A DNA stretch of 64,000 bases, taken from contig ML133456.1 of assembly GCA_003864495.1 (NCBI GenBank), positions 3,432,821-3,496,820 of the forward strand, given 5' to 3'. Below the pieces are notes generated by a model. It was not told where the DNA came from and made no database searches. It worked only from the letters and a program-made list of their open reading frames with translations. How positions within the stretch are numbered: position 1 is the stretch's first letter; every line of letters begins with the position of its first letter. Shown here piece after piece: positions 22,812 through 32,532 of the stretch. This DNA comes from Nemopilema nomurai (lineage: Eukaryota; Cnidaria; Scyphozoa; Rhizostomeae; Rhizostomatidae). The position numbers and the translations under genes were made by a program.

Positions 22812-25751
22812 GATAAAGCTTACATTGGGTTGGGTGCTTCCTCTCCACCTAAAACATCTAGACAGGATTTTGTGGCACCTGGGTGGTCTCATCGGCATCT
22901 TGGATTCAAAAAGGGCTTGGTAATTGCATCTCTTAATGTCAATGGTCTTCGTAGTCACCTTGATGAGGTCCAGTTACTTTTGAATGACCTTGGGATCCAT
23001 ATTCTTGCCCTCAATGAGACCAAGTTGGACTGTTCTGTTGCAAAAGAACTGACTGACATTGTTGGCTACCAACAAAAACGGCTTGATAGGAATTGCAATG
23101 GGGGTGGTGTTTCAATTTACATTAGAGACTCTATAAGATTTAAACCCAGGAACGATGTCCCTGTAGAAGATCTTGAGCTTATTTGTATTGAGATTGAACC
23201 ACCTAAATGTAAATCATTCCTCATTGCTGCCTGGTATAGGCCTCCAAGTAGCCCCGTTGGCACCTTTGAAAAGCTGGAAAAGGCTCTCACCTTTTTGGAC
23301 AAAGAAGACAAGGATATAATCTTTCTTGGGGATACAAATTGTGATCTCACAGCAATTACAGGTGACCTGCCTATAGATAATGATGCTAGGCATATGGATA
23401 ATATCTATGCGCTCTTTAGCTTCAAACAGCTTATAGAGGAGCCAACTAGGGTTACCTTGACCACTTCTAAAATCATTGACCATGTTGCCACTACATGTCT
23501 CAGAAACATAGTGAAATCAGGAGTGCATGAAGTTTCTTTGAGTGATCACTACCTTGTTTACTGTGTCCGAAAATTCAATGGCGCTATAAAAAAAGGCCAC
23601 AAAGTGATCAAAACCCGCAAAATGATGACTTTCAATGATGAAGCATTCCTGGCTGATGTTTCTGGCATATGTTGGGAGCGGATGCTCAATGGTACTGATG
23701 ATATTAATATCCTTGTCAACAACTGGTCAAGCTTATTTTCTCTGATCATAGACAAGCATGCCCCAATAGCTGAACTGCGTGTCTCTGAGAAATTTTGCCC
23801 TTGGATAGATAAGGACCTAAGAAAACTCATGCAGACCAGGGACAGGCTAAAAAAAGCTGCAAATAAAAGAAAGTCTCCAAGCCTTATGGACTTATACAAG
23901 CAGATTCGTAATAAGATTAATACATTGAATGTCAGGCTTAAGAAGGATTACTACACTAGTAAGATATCTGCTTGTCAAGGCAACATGAAAGAATCTTGGA
24001 AGACAGTTAATGAACTGCTCAACAAGAGGTCCAAATCGAGTAACATAGACTGCCTTAAAGGAATGGATACAGAAACTGTTCACAAAGAGGAAATTTCCAA
24101 TATAATGAACAGATTCTTTTGTTCGGTAGGCAAGGATCTTGCAGACAAAATTGATCCAGCTCCAAATCCCCTCCTTTCCGGTGACTACGAAGTTAACCAG
24201 AACAAGGCAAGATTTCAATTCAGGACCATCGAGGTTCAAGAAGTCAGGGATGCATTTTCTACAGTTAAAACAGCAAAGAGCTTTGGGATTGACAAAATCT
24301 CTAGCTACTTTCTGAAGCTAGCACTCCCTTTTATTGAAAACTCGCTTGCTTATTTGTTTAATACGTCAATTGGAACAAGTCAGTTTCCAGACTCATGGAA
24401 AGTAGCTAGAGTCACTCCAGTTTTCAAAGATGGAGATAGGACTGATAAGTCTAATTATCGACCAATATCAGTCTTACCAGTCATCTCAAGGCTCTTTGAA
24501 AAACTTGTGACCAATCAACTGTACGAACACATGGACAAAAATGGTCAATTTTCTAACGACCAGTCAGGGTTTTTGCGCCATCGGTCCACAGTAACTTGTT
24601 TACTGAAAAATACTGATGATTGGTACAATGGGTTTGATCTTGGTAAGCTAGTTGGATTAGTATTTATTGACCTTAAAAAGGCCTTTGACACTGTTGATCA
24701 TGAAATTCTGTGCAAAAAGCTTGAGATATATGGCATCCAGCATCAAGAGCTTTCCTGGTTCAAATCTTACCTGACCAACCGTAAACAGTTTTGTCGGGTT
24801 GGTGGGGTTGACTCAGAGACCAGGGAGATAGAGGTTGGTGTTCCACAAGGCTCATGTCTTGGGCCTTTACTTTTTCTGATCTATATCAATGACCTCCCGC
24901 TGGCTGTCCAAGGTTCTACTGTGTCTATGCATGCTGATGACACCAGTCTGTGCCACCAATCTCATAATTTGACTCAGCTGAATGAGGCTCTTAACAATGA
25001 TCTTAAGCAACTAGACACATGGCTAAGAGGCAACAAACTTTCTTTAAATGTTGCAAAAACTCATGCCATGTTGGCTACTACAAAAAAGAAACATTGCACT
25101 CTCAAGAGTCAGAATGAAGGCTTGGATCTGAAAGTTTGTGGAAATGATCTCCAAATCATTCAAAAAACAAAATACCTTGGCGTACAAATTGACTGCTCAT
25201 TGGACTGGAAAGAGCAAATAAAGGCGGTTTCTACCAAGGTGTCCAGGGCAATAGGCTTTTTGAAACATGCTAAATCATTCATACCAAGAGAATCTTTGAA
25301 AACACTCTACACAGGTATTGTGGAGCCCCATTTTCGTTACTGCTGTTCTGTTTGGGGGTGTGCAGGCTCAACTGAAATTAATCAGTTGCAAAAGCTTCAG
25401 AAACGTGCTGCAAGAATCATATCAAACAGCAACTATGACGCCCCTAGCAGACCACTTATTGAAGAGCTGGGTTGGAAGACCGTACAGGAACTCATAAAAT
25501 ATGAGTCTGAAACAATGGTCTTCAAATCCCTGAATGGGTTGGCTCCCCAATACATGTGTAGCCTATTCACAAAAAACTCGGAATGGTCCTCTCGTAGCCT
25601 CCGCAATACAGAAATGGATCTGAGGCTACCTTTGAAAAAAACAGCAAATGGGCAAAAATGTTTTTCTTTCAGAGGAGCAAAGTTGTGGAATGGCCTCTCA
25701 GCTGACTCAAAACAAGCATCCTCCCTAAGTTCATTTAAAAAATTGATATAG
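22812..25751 (+). CDS. LINE ORF2: AP endonuclease and reverse transcriptase
   Basis: Open from just after the ORF1 TGA to the TAG at 25749-25751, about 979 codons, in the same frame as ORF1. There is no ATG before the endonuclease domain; the first candidate start is a TTG at 22830. The AP-like endonuclease has ASLNVNGLRS, ALNETKLD, IIFLGDTNCDL, IIDHVATT and LSDHYLV. The RT follows with NYRPISVLPVISRLFEKLV, QSGFLRHRST, FIDLKKAFDTVDHEIL, GVPQGSCLGPLLFLIYINDL, the catalytic box MHADDTS, and KYLGVQID. It ends in a typical SFKK terminus with no RNase H domain. The protein nicks target DNA and copies element RNA by target-primed reverse transcription. All key acidic residues are present. Translation by stop-codon readthrough or reinitiation is inferred. 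Confidence 0.93.
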   Translation, partial: DKAYIGLGASSPPKTSRQDFVAPGWSHRHLGFKKGLVIASLNVNGLRSHLDEVQLLLNDLGIHILALNETKLDCSVAKELTDIVGYQQKRLDRNCNGGGVSIYIRDSIRFKPRNDVPVEDLELICIEIEPPKCKSFLIAAWYRPPSSPVGTFEKLEKALTFLDKEDKDIIFLGDTNCDLTAITGDLPIDNDARHMDNIYALFSFKQLIEEPTRVTLTTSKIIDHVATTCLRNIVKSGVHEVSLSDHYLVYCVRKFNGAIKKGHKVIKTRKMMTFNDEAFLADVSGICWERMLNGTDDINILVNNWSSLFSLIIDKHAPIAELRVSEKFCPWIDKDLRKLMQTRDRLKKAANKRKSPSLMDLYKQIRNKINTLNVRLKKDYYTSKISACQGNMKESWKTVNELLNKRSKSSNIDCLKGMDTETVHKEEISNIMNRFFCSVGKDLADKIDPAPNPLLSGDYEVNQNKARFQFRTIEVQEVRDAFSTVKTAKSFGIDKISSYFLKLALPFIENSLAYLFNTSIGTSQFPDSWKVARVTPVFKDGDRTDKSNYRPISVLPVISRLFEKLVTNQLYEHMDKNGQFSNDQSGFLRHRSTVTCLLKNTDDWYNGFDLGKLVGLVFIDLKKAFDTVDHEILCKKLEIYGIQHQELSWFKSYLTNRKQFCRVGGVDSETREIEVGVPQGSCLGPLLFLIYINDLPLAVQGSTVSMHADDTSLCHQSHNLTQLNEALNNDLKQLDTWLRGNKLSLNVAKTHAMLATTKKKHCTLKSQNEGLDLKVCGNDLQIIQKTKYLGVQIDCSLDWKEQIKAVSTKVSRAIGFLKHAKSFIPRESLKTLYTGIVEPHFRYCCSVWGCAGSTEINQLQKLQKRAARIISNSNYDAPSRPLIEELGWKTVQELIKYESETMVFKSLNGLAPQYMCSLFTKNSEWSSRSLRNTEMDLRLPLKKTANGQKCFSFRGAKLWNGLSADSKQASSLSSFKKLI

Positions 25752-26034
25752 GGTTTATTTCCTTTTCATGGAAATTTTTCATATTGTACAAGCATATTTT
25801 AGATTGTTGTAGGGTTTAAAAAGGGGTTTTAAAGGGGGTTTTTTAACAGTTTTTGATACGTTTTTTAGCAGGATTGTTCATAGTTTTGTATTGAATTGTA
25901 ATTAGGTTAATTTAGTTATTTACATATTATATTTATTTGTAAGTATTGTAAATGGAGGGCCCCTTGAAAATCAGCTATGCTGAAGGGCTACCCTCCTTAA
26001 ACAAGTGAAATGAAATGAAATGAAATGAAATGAA
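25752..26034 (+). other. LINE 3' UTR and pentameric tail
   Basis: About 255 bases of A+T-rich 3' UTR contain GGGTTTAAAAAGGGGTTTTA. A GC-richer segment with GAGGGCCCCTTGAAA and GGGCTACCCTCC follows near 25955-26000 and could fold into a stem (GGAGGG with CCCTCC). It ends in repeated ATGAA units. In L2/CR1 elements such 3' stems plus short repeats are the RT recognition signal; that role is inferred here. Confidence 0.6.
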
Positions 26035-27406
26035 AAACCCGAAAAGGCGTTAAGTATGGATAGTTTAGAAGAGACTTTTTCTTAACTACCCTACCGCACG
26101 AATTTGTAATGAAAAGAATGTAATATATTTGTTTGTTAATTTGTATTAGCAAACTTTTTTCTTCTGATATTTCTTGTAAAATTGCGCTAAATTCGTCAAC
26201 ATTATTCATAATTTATTCATATATATATATTCAATAACCCTGGTATATCTCCACTAAATTAGAAGGAAAGGGAAACATATAGAACTTTCATTCAAAATGT
26301 GCACGGATCAGATATTATATAGGCAATATGGACAGCAGAAGTAATTCTTGATTTAAACATGATGTCTTTTAATTAAACAACTAGAATATATTTGCCATCG
26401 ATAGGGGCTTTAAGTCAGCGAAGGATTTAACCCCTTTGTTTAGTCGCTTTTCAAAGGCCTCTTAATAATGTCAAATTTGATTGAATGCAACCATTTAACT
26501 TTTCGAAACTTTTTACATTCGGGTAGCATAACTGAACATATCCAAGCTCAAGGTAATTTCTCGCAACTTAGCAACTGGTGAGGCTACTCCATTCCCTTTC
26601 TCAACAAAATGGCGGGAAGTTTCAGAAAAAGACTGGATCGAGTATTCTATTATATCTTGTTATTGACTAACTGCGGTCAGCCAATTAACTGGCGCGAGAA
26701 CTTTGTTATTGTATTTTGGCGGTAAAATTCAAGCATTCCGTAGCCGGGAATGGAACACGAAGCCGTGTCACTGTTAAGTTATGAGCTAGAAGCAGCAAAA
26801 ATATCAATTTATCCCAGACAATGTCATTTGGACGTTTTTATTTAGAATGCTTTCAGAATGTTAGAAAAATCAAGAAAGCTACTGTAAATAATTCCTCCGA
26901 AATCTCAGAAAAGTTTTCCAATCTTTACCCTCAAATTATTTCGATACAGAGTTTAACAGTCAAATCAATAATATTCAACAGTGTCTTTTACTACAGCCAG
27001 CTGCTGAAATATTTTAAAATTTGCAGCGCGAGGTGCGTTTTTAGGCCACAGAAGAATTGATTTCATCGCCGTTATTACGTACGTAACAGCTTTACTAGTA
27101 GCCCCATATTCATATCCGATTTCACTGCTAATAACGATAATAAGAGCAAAATTATCAGTAAAAAGTGGGAAGCACACTCACTCGCAACCATGTTATTCTT
27201 TAAAATCCATTCTGTTCTGCATCCTAGAGAATTATTGTCCAAATGTTGCAGGGATGCAGGCGTGAACGAAGGCATCCTCTAACGGACATACTGAAATGGC
27301 CTCTCTTTGAATCCGAGGTTTAAAAAAAAGGCGCCAAACCGAACTGAAGAGTTCACGTGTCAGTTTTGCATTACATGGGATTTCTTTTCAAAATCATCAG
27401 CATTAG

Positions 27407-27414
27407 ATTAGAAC
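27407..27414. other. hAT target site in repeat X copy 2 (8 bp)
   Basis: ATTAGAAC immediately precedes the hAT terminus CAGTGGCGGACTGG. It is the reverse complement of the GTTCTAAT duplication that flanks the complete hAT in copy 4, so it marks the same insertion site. Confidence 0.75.
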
Positions 27415-28319
27415 CAGTGGCGGACTGGCTCTCTATAAAATCTAGAGAAAAGGGCCCATTTTATGAATATGGGGGCCTATTATAGGGGGTCCTGAAGCCG
27501 CCAAACCGTGCGAAAATCAGCCAAAATCCCCAATCCGCAATGAAATAAAGCGCAAAGACGCGGCCGCTTTCTGTAAAACTATATTTAACATAAAATTTTC
27601 TGGAACGCAATTATAAAAGGGCTCGAAATGCTTTATGCTGTTTTCCCGTAAAGAAAGAAAAATAGGATCTAAATATATTATTCTTTATCCTTTTTTCATC
27701 AATGAAAATCAGTTTATGACGACATTTGTCTTTACATTCCCTTATGCCCGTATCGTAAAATGTTCTCGAAGCGTGCTCTTTCACTTGCTGCGTGCTGTTT
27801 TTTCGGGCCCGTTTTTACTCAACTTCCGGTTTTACTAGTAACTTTATCAACACTTGCGCAGTGATTTCTGCTCGTTTCGCGCAAAAATAAATCTACCGCG
27901 CGGGGATTTCTGCTTGTCTCGCGCTCTTTTCGTCCAAGGTAGATTGCGCAATACATGCTTTAATAAGAAACCGGATCGGATGACAGAGACCCCCGGAAAT
28001 CTATTGTAAAATGTTCTTTAAAAATGATGATCGATCCATTCTCAGGACCTTACAAAAGTCAGAGGATGGCCAATAAATGTGCGACGTAAATCGGTTTAAT
28101 CTTTCCTTCTTTTCTTCCGATGAAATCTTTCTCAAGAACTATCCCAGAGGTCTTTCAAAACTTAGATATCTCCTATGAATGTCTCGACACGACTAAGAGC
28201 AAAATCTTTCACAAGCATCTTGCCCTAAAACGGTGCATGCCTAAACTCCTTTCGCTTGCTGCTACTTTTCCATTATTCTTCCCCTCGAATGAGGTACGGG
28301 GCTCAAATATATACTGAAC

Positions 28320-28819
28320 TAAAAACAATAGACATACGTAAATGAAACGGTAAAAGGAAGTAACCTACTAAGTGATGAGCGGGGTGGGATAGTGTGATAT
28401 CCTAAAATACGTGGTTGCTATGGCGATCTATTTAACATGCTGATAATTGACGTAGGTATGAAGTTACTCACAATAATACAAAGATTATCCTAAACACGTG
28501 ATACAAAAATGCGGAACGAGCAAGGAAAATTACAGATTACCAAGAGTGATTAGGTAAGGAAAATAAAACGAATGGACTAGAGAGAAAGGCCTAAAATTAG
28601 CAGTATTACACTATCAAAACAAGACAGGACGACAAAGAGCTCAACTGTCACTTCAGTTTACGCTGGAGTTTAAAGATAATTTTGCAGCTTGATGAAGACA
28701 GAGCGTAAACGTGAACAATAATTTGTGTTAAGCGTTGGGAGGCTGAACCAGCTTTTGGTAGATTTAAAGTTTTGCTTTTAGAATAGGTTATGTATCTCGA
28801 TACAACATCCATTTATCTG
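28320..28819. other. hAT interior, no gene recognised
   Basis: A+T-rich sequence between the two duplicated internal hAT segments. I see no ORF with recognisable similarity. A short ORF of 65 codons ends just upstream at 28317 and has no known family. Confidence 0.35.
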
Positions 28820-29562
28820 GTTTGTTTTTTTTGCTGTGTACATGGAATTTGTGAATGAAATGAAGCAATACTTCATTAAGGGCGAATAGTTTTTGTAAAT
28901 CTGAAACTTTGGCAACTTAGCGAGGGTGCCCCTCAATATATGTGCGCCAGACTAAAATAGAATCTTAATCTTTTTTACATTGGGTGAGTGAATAGAAACT
29001 AAATCAAAATTTTAAAGTTTCATTATATTCAGGAGGACCATGTAGAGGACGGTGATTAAAAACTACAGTCTTCATATTTAATTTATGATCATTATTAACT
29101 AAGAAATTAACTTAGACAGAAATATTCTCTGGCCTCATTTTTTAGTTCATTTCATAGAAAAACAAGCAGAGTTTGTCTCAGTAAGAACAGAGTTCCATTC
29201 TCGAAGATGTCATGAACATCATATGTTGTGTACACTTTTTAATTGTCAATAATAACTTACCCTATCAATCGCGCCTTAAAACCAATAGGTCTATGTGCAA
29301 AATTTTTACTATTTTGAATTTGGCATTTCAAAGTTATATAAATACTCCTACATGGCCAAAATACTTTCCAGGTCGTGTCAAATCCCTTCACCAACTATGG
29401 CAATTTCCGTCTCTGAGGGTAGTGATACTTTTGCCCTGCAATGATACTAGCGGGGCCGGCGAAACCGGGGGACCATGCCCCCCCCCCAACTTTTTTGGCT
29501 AGCTATAGCATATGATATTTATTCTCCAGATCATTAGACAGATTCCTACATGGTTTATATAA
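28820..29562. repeat. Internal hAT segment duplicated at 35650-36418 (direct)
   Basis: The copies share GCTGTGTACATGGAATTTGT, a TTTAATTATTAAC-rich middle part, and CATGGCCAAAATACTTTCCA, in the same order and orientation, at about 90 % identity by eye. The copy at 35650 lacks the MITE and so shows its empty site. The 96-codon ORF at 29212-29502 is open in both copies but looks like low-complexity non-coding sequence. Confidence 0.85.
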
Positions 29563-30178
29563 AGCCCTGGCCAAACGACTAGATAATTCACTCGACTTTT
29601 TTCTATACAAAAATCTAGTGAGGAAATCTTGTCGTTTGGCCACTTTGTATAGAGTTGTATAGTGGATTTTTTTCATGTATAGCGTTTTTGATCTTGGTCA
29701 AAAAAATCTAGTGGATTTTCAAGCTGTATAGCGTTGTTTTGTCGTTTGGCCGGTTTGTCGACTTTTGTAGAGCGCGCGCATGCCCACTAATTGCTTTTCA
29801 GAAACTGCGCGCCAAACTGCTCGCTGTCGATTTTACTTGCTTACTTCACTGTTTGAGTTTCGCGGTTGTCGTTTTTTGCACCCGATTTGTTAAAGCATGG
29901 AGCTACTCGTTCATTATCATCATCAGATTCTAATAACAGTATCATTGCAAGTACTTTCCTTTGTCTGCCCTCCATTTTGCGATTGAAATTAAACTTTTTT
30001 GGCGCGCTGGGTGACGAGAATGAGATTTTCGCGAAAGCGAGATTCCAAGTTAGAGAGTCGAGCAAGTTGTATAGCGAAATGTCTAGCCGTTTGGCCACAA
30101 CACTATACACCTTTTGATTTTTGAATACAAATCTACAGCAAAAAGTCGAGTGAAAAATCTAGTCGTTTGGCCAAGGCT
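29563..30178. mobile_element. PIF/Harbinger-type MITE with TAA target duplication
   Basis: A 616-bp element bounded by inverted termini (AGCCCTGGCCAAACGACTAG at the left; AGCCTTGGCCAAACGACTAG read inward at the right), which extend imperfectly for about 33 bp to CACTCGAC. It is flanked by TAA at 29560-29562 and 30179-30181. The uninterrupted relative at about 36403-36415 reads TATATAAGGGAAC, an empty site with a single TAA. A TWA target duplication is characteristic of PIF/Harbinger. Repeated subterminal GTATAG and TAGTGGATTTT motifs are seen near the left end. A minus-strand ORF at 29841-30110 contains MEGRQRKVLAMILLLES, perhaps a leftover of a transposase N-terminus. The element is non-autonomous. 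Confidence 0.88.
29841..30110 (-). pseudogene. Possible Harbinger transposase N-terminal remnant inside the MITE
   Basis: An 89-codon minus-strand ORF; its second half begins MEGRQRKVLAMILLLESDDD, a leucine-rich helix followed by acidic residues. That resembles the start of PIF/Harbinger transposases only in general character, and no DDE motif is present. It supports the MITE being an internal deletion derivative, but the assignment is tentative. Confidence 0.3.
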
Positions 30179-30639
30179 TAAGGGAACAGGCATTGCCAGA
30201 CAGGTGCCAGACAGGTGTAATGTTCAAGCTGCTTTGACCCTTTGACACAGCGTGCATCATAATTGCGTCATAATTGCAATTGATGTAATGTCAACTGCTT
30301 GCATTTGCCAAATCTGTACAACGAATCTCAAGTCATTGTGGTTCCATAAGTTGCGGCTTGGAGTTTACGAGATGCCAGAAATATTGCTAACTTGAGTATG
30401 TCAAAGTCTGCGTCCATATATTGATTCCAAGTGGACAGTAGCTATAATGGTAATTCTGAATTCGAGGACGTCTTGTCGTTGTACGGGAGCGAGATCGATT
30501 TGATGCAATGGAAGTCGCGAAGGAGCGACTCTGAAGACACTGCTAAATGCTAGAGGATTACATTGTTTCAGCGACTTTAACGAAAGTTTACACGCACTAA
30601 AAGACTTTCAGGGGGAATTGCTTGCTGCCTTATATTTGT

Positions 30640-30983
30640 TCCGAGGTTGCTCGTGATCAATCCAGCTACATCGTGCACTAATCGAGCGCTCCTTTTCAAC
30701 AGTAAGACGCTTGAAAACGTGGCTAAGATCAATCACGTCCAGTAAAAGATTCAATGCCTTGGCCCTGCTTAACGTTCATAAGGAGCTCACAGATGCTTTA
30801 GATCTGGTCGCAGTTGCTAATGAATTCACTGGATTTAATGATCGGAGAAGGCACTGTTTTAGACAGTTTGACTTCTCTGGCTTGGTGTGCCGAGCTGACT
30901 TGACAAATCTGACTTTTCTCCGCAAAATGCTATCAGATGTTGTACTTTCGAAAATATCATACACTAATCACATTTATGATTGA
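30640..30983 (+). pseudogene. hAT transposase C-terminal (dimerisation domain) remnant
   Basis: The plus strand reads IERSFSTVRRLKTWLRS at about 30682-30732 and continues with RFNALALLNVHKEL and FTGFNDRRRHCFRQFD. The ERxFSxxRRLKTWLRS and LALLNVHK motifs are diagnostic of the hAT family C-terminal dimerisation region (Dimer_Tnp_hAT), as in ZMYM/TTF-type relatives. Upstream the frame is broken and no BED finger or DDE core remains, so it is dead. Its orientation fits the hAT terminus at 27415. Confidence 0.85.
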
Positions 30984-31095
30984 TTCCGCAAAACCTGTTC
31001 TTTATATGTTTCTTTCAACGTTATGAATGACCATATTAGAACTTTCCAAGGCCCCCTCTCCCCCACTTTAAATTTTTTTTCGCCGGCCCTATTTA

Positions 31096-31953
31096 GTTTC
31101 GCCTAAGAAGACGATTGTCCAAACTTTGAGTGTGAATCCCAGAAAACCTCCCGCGCTGATGTAACAGCAAACTAAAATTTATCCGGCAGGATGCAGACAA
31201 AAATGCAACTTTTGTCTATTCTGATCAACAAACAATATTGACAATTGATAAATAGTCAAAAAGTAGAATTATTTATAAAAATTGTTAATATACAATGTTT
31301 CTGAAATAGTTATTTTACTGAAGGACCTACTTCTATTCAATTAAGAAACTTTTAACCTTCTACCATCTCACCGGTTCCTTGCTGCCGTTTTCTCATATCA
31401 AACTTCCTTTAAAAAACTGGTATCCTATTGGTGTCTTGTGTAATTTTGTCTAAACGTTTCAAGTATACCTCTATCAAAAATATATTACCGTTTCCTTCCC
31501 CTCACTAATTTGGATTATTTATCATGTTTTCATAGGTGTAAACGATTTATGTAATGTTTCTGCTTACCAATAACCATAAATAGGATGAGTGTTGGATAAA
31601 ACAGCATAGATATGAACAAGATACACATTTTTCGTCTATTGCTTCAAATTCTTGTAAAACGATATGTAATTCTTTGAATCGGGAACAAGTTTAAGCTTAA
31701 AATTCCAATAAAAATTACTTGAAGGATACGATAAAAAAATCAATTTTTACAATCTGCCCAGCCAACCCCAGCTGTCCATCCTTCCGAGGTCGTAAAATGG
31801 GTACCCAGGAGAAATTCCGAGGGCACAAGCCTCATCAGACTCACATCAGCTGAATAGCTGCCACAAACCTCAACATGGGTTAACAAATAAAAATTGCTTG
31901 CTTGCTTTCTTGTAGCTGTTGACAGAGCGACGATACTGTCTAGACTCGGCTGC
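31096..31953. other. Spacer sequence, nothing recognised
   Basis: A+T-rich sequence between the hAT relic and the probable MITE. Short ORFs on both strands are not coherent. Confidence 0.4.
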
Positions 31954-32532
31954 AAGGCCATGATTGCGTTCACATTTCTCCGCTGTGAAAACGGAGCTTT
32001 TTGAAAACGTTAACGAAAACGCATAAATCTGAAAACGGTGCATTTTGAAAACGGTCCGTTTTAAATGTGAACGCCAAAAACGGAGACATTTGATAACGCT
32101 AACAACAGCAGCAAGATTCCATTCTGGGGACGCCAATAATCACATTATAGTGTATTTCAAAATAGCTGACATTGGAGCGAAAACAACTGCTGTTCAAATC
32201 TTGTTGCTTTGGCTTCTGCTCGGAGTTGCATAGCAATCATTTCGTTTACTATTTAATTTTTAAAGCAATTTCTTGATGCAATTTTTTATCGATTCCTTGA
32301 TGCAAAATCAAGATTGGCCTGGCTTGGTGTTTGGGTTTCGGTTTGGCGCCAATTTTGTGGCAAAAGGGCTCGCGTTGAAAGGGGAGGCCGTGACTGCCGT
32401 TTTGCTAGAGCAATGAGAACGCCTACCGTTTTCATAGCGTTTTCATTTTGAAACGGAGCAATGTGAACGGACAGAATTTTTATTGACAAAAAACAAATAG
32501 AAATGAAAACGAAGCAGTGTGAACGTAGCCTT
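31954..32532. mobile_element. Probable MITE with GTTCACA-type inverted termini
   Basis: The left end reads AAGGCCATGATTGCGTTCAC and the right end, read inward, AAGGCTACGTTCACACTGC. Both are followed by GAAAACG-rich subterminal blocks (AAAACGG repeated at 31985-32080, GTTTTCAT/GAAACGG at 32420-32520). This is the familiar architecture of metazoan MITEs with a 'gttcacac' end. No clear target duplication was found and the left end has about 5 extra bases, so the superfamily is undetermined. Confidence 0.6.

Larger units (their letters stand above)
21543..26034 (+). mobile_element. Nearly full-length non-LTR retrotransposon (CR1/L2-like, jockey superfamily)
   Basis: Boundaries come from the empty site in the other arm: host sequence stops after AAAAGGACTGG at 21542 and resumes with AAACCCGAAAAGG after 26034. 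Two long intact ORFs lie between (21564-22811 and 22812-25751), followed by a ~280-bp 3' UTR and a 3' tail of about five ATGAA/TGAAA units, typical of CR1/L2-type elements that end in a short microsatellite. In place of the element the right arm has about 13 extra bases, so insertion seems to have removed a few target bases instead of duplicating them. No premature stop or frameshift is visible, so it looks young. Clade assignment between CR1 and L2 would need a phylogeny. Confidence 0.92.
19258..27406. mobile_element. Repeat X, copy 2 (in the left arm, interrupted by a LINE)
   Basis: Collinear with copy 1 from about 1736 onward. Relative to copy 1 it has a ~0.7-kb extra block at 21028-21542 plus 26035-26238, also present in copy 3. 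Into that block the LINE at 21543-26034 inserted later, since copy 3 lacks it. At 27407 it is interrupted by a hAT end. Confidence 0.75.
16598..27545. repeat. Left arm of a giant inverted repeat
   Basis: The reverse complement of 36410-46895 matches this segment from end to end except for private insertions: the LINE at 21543-26034 here, the Ngaro-like element at 38117-41913 in the other arm. Inner blocks differ at about 3 % of positions by eye (for example 27025-27400 against 36560-36990). The outermost blocks differ at 12 % or more (for example 16620-16700 against 46780-46870). The arm consists of an outer section with exon-like ORFs and a two-unit minisatellite, repeat X copy 2, and the first ~130 bp of a hAT element. 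Confidence 0.9.
27415..31095 (+). mobile_element. hAT-superfamily transposon relic (left end to transposase C-terminus)
   Basis: It begins with CAGTGGCGGACTGGC, the same terminus as the complete hAT at 55592-56969. About 3.2 kb downstream in the same orientation lies a hAT dimerisation-domain coding remnant (30640-30983). After this come C-rich and poly-T tracts ending near CGCCGGCCC at about 31080-31090, typical of the subterminal part of such elements, but no inverted terminus could be found. A Harbinger-type MITE sits inside at 29563-30178. Internal segments 27616-27763 and 28820-29562 are duplicated in the same orientation at 35174-35326 and 35650-36418. Confidence 0.6.

Noticed and set aside
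22052..24239. Minus-strand ORFs inside the LINE
   Set aside because: Shadows of the strongly supported plus-strand ORF1 and ORF2.
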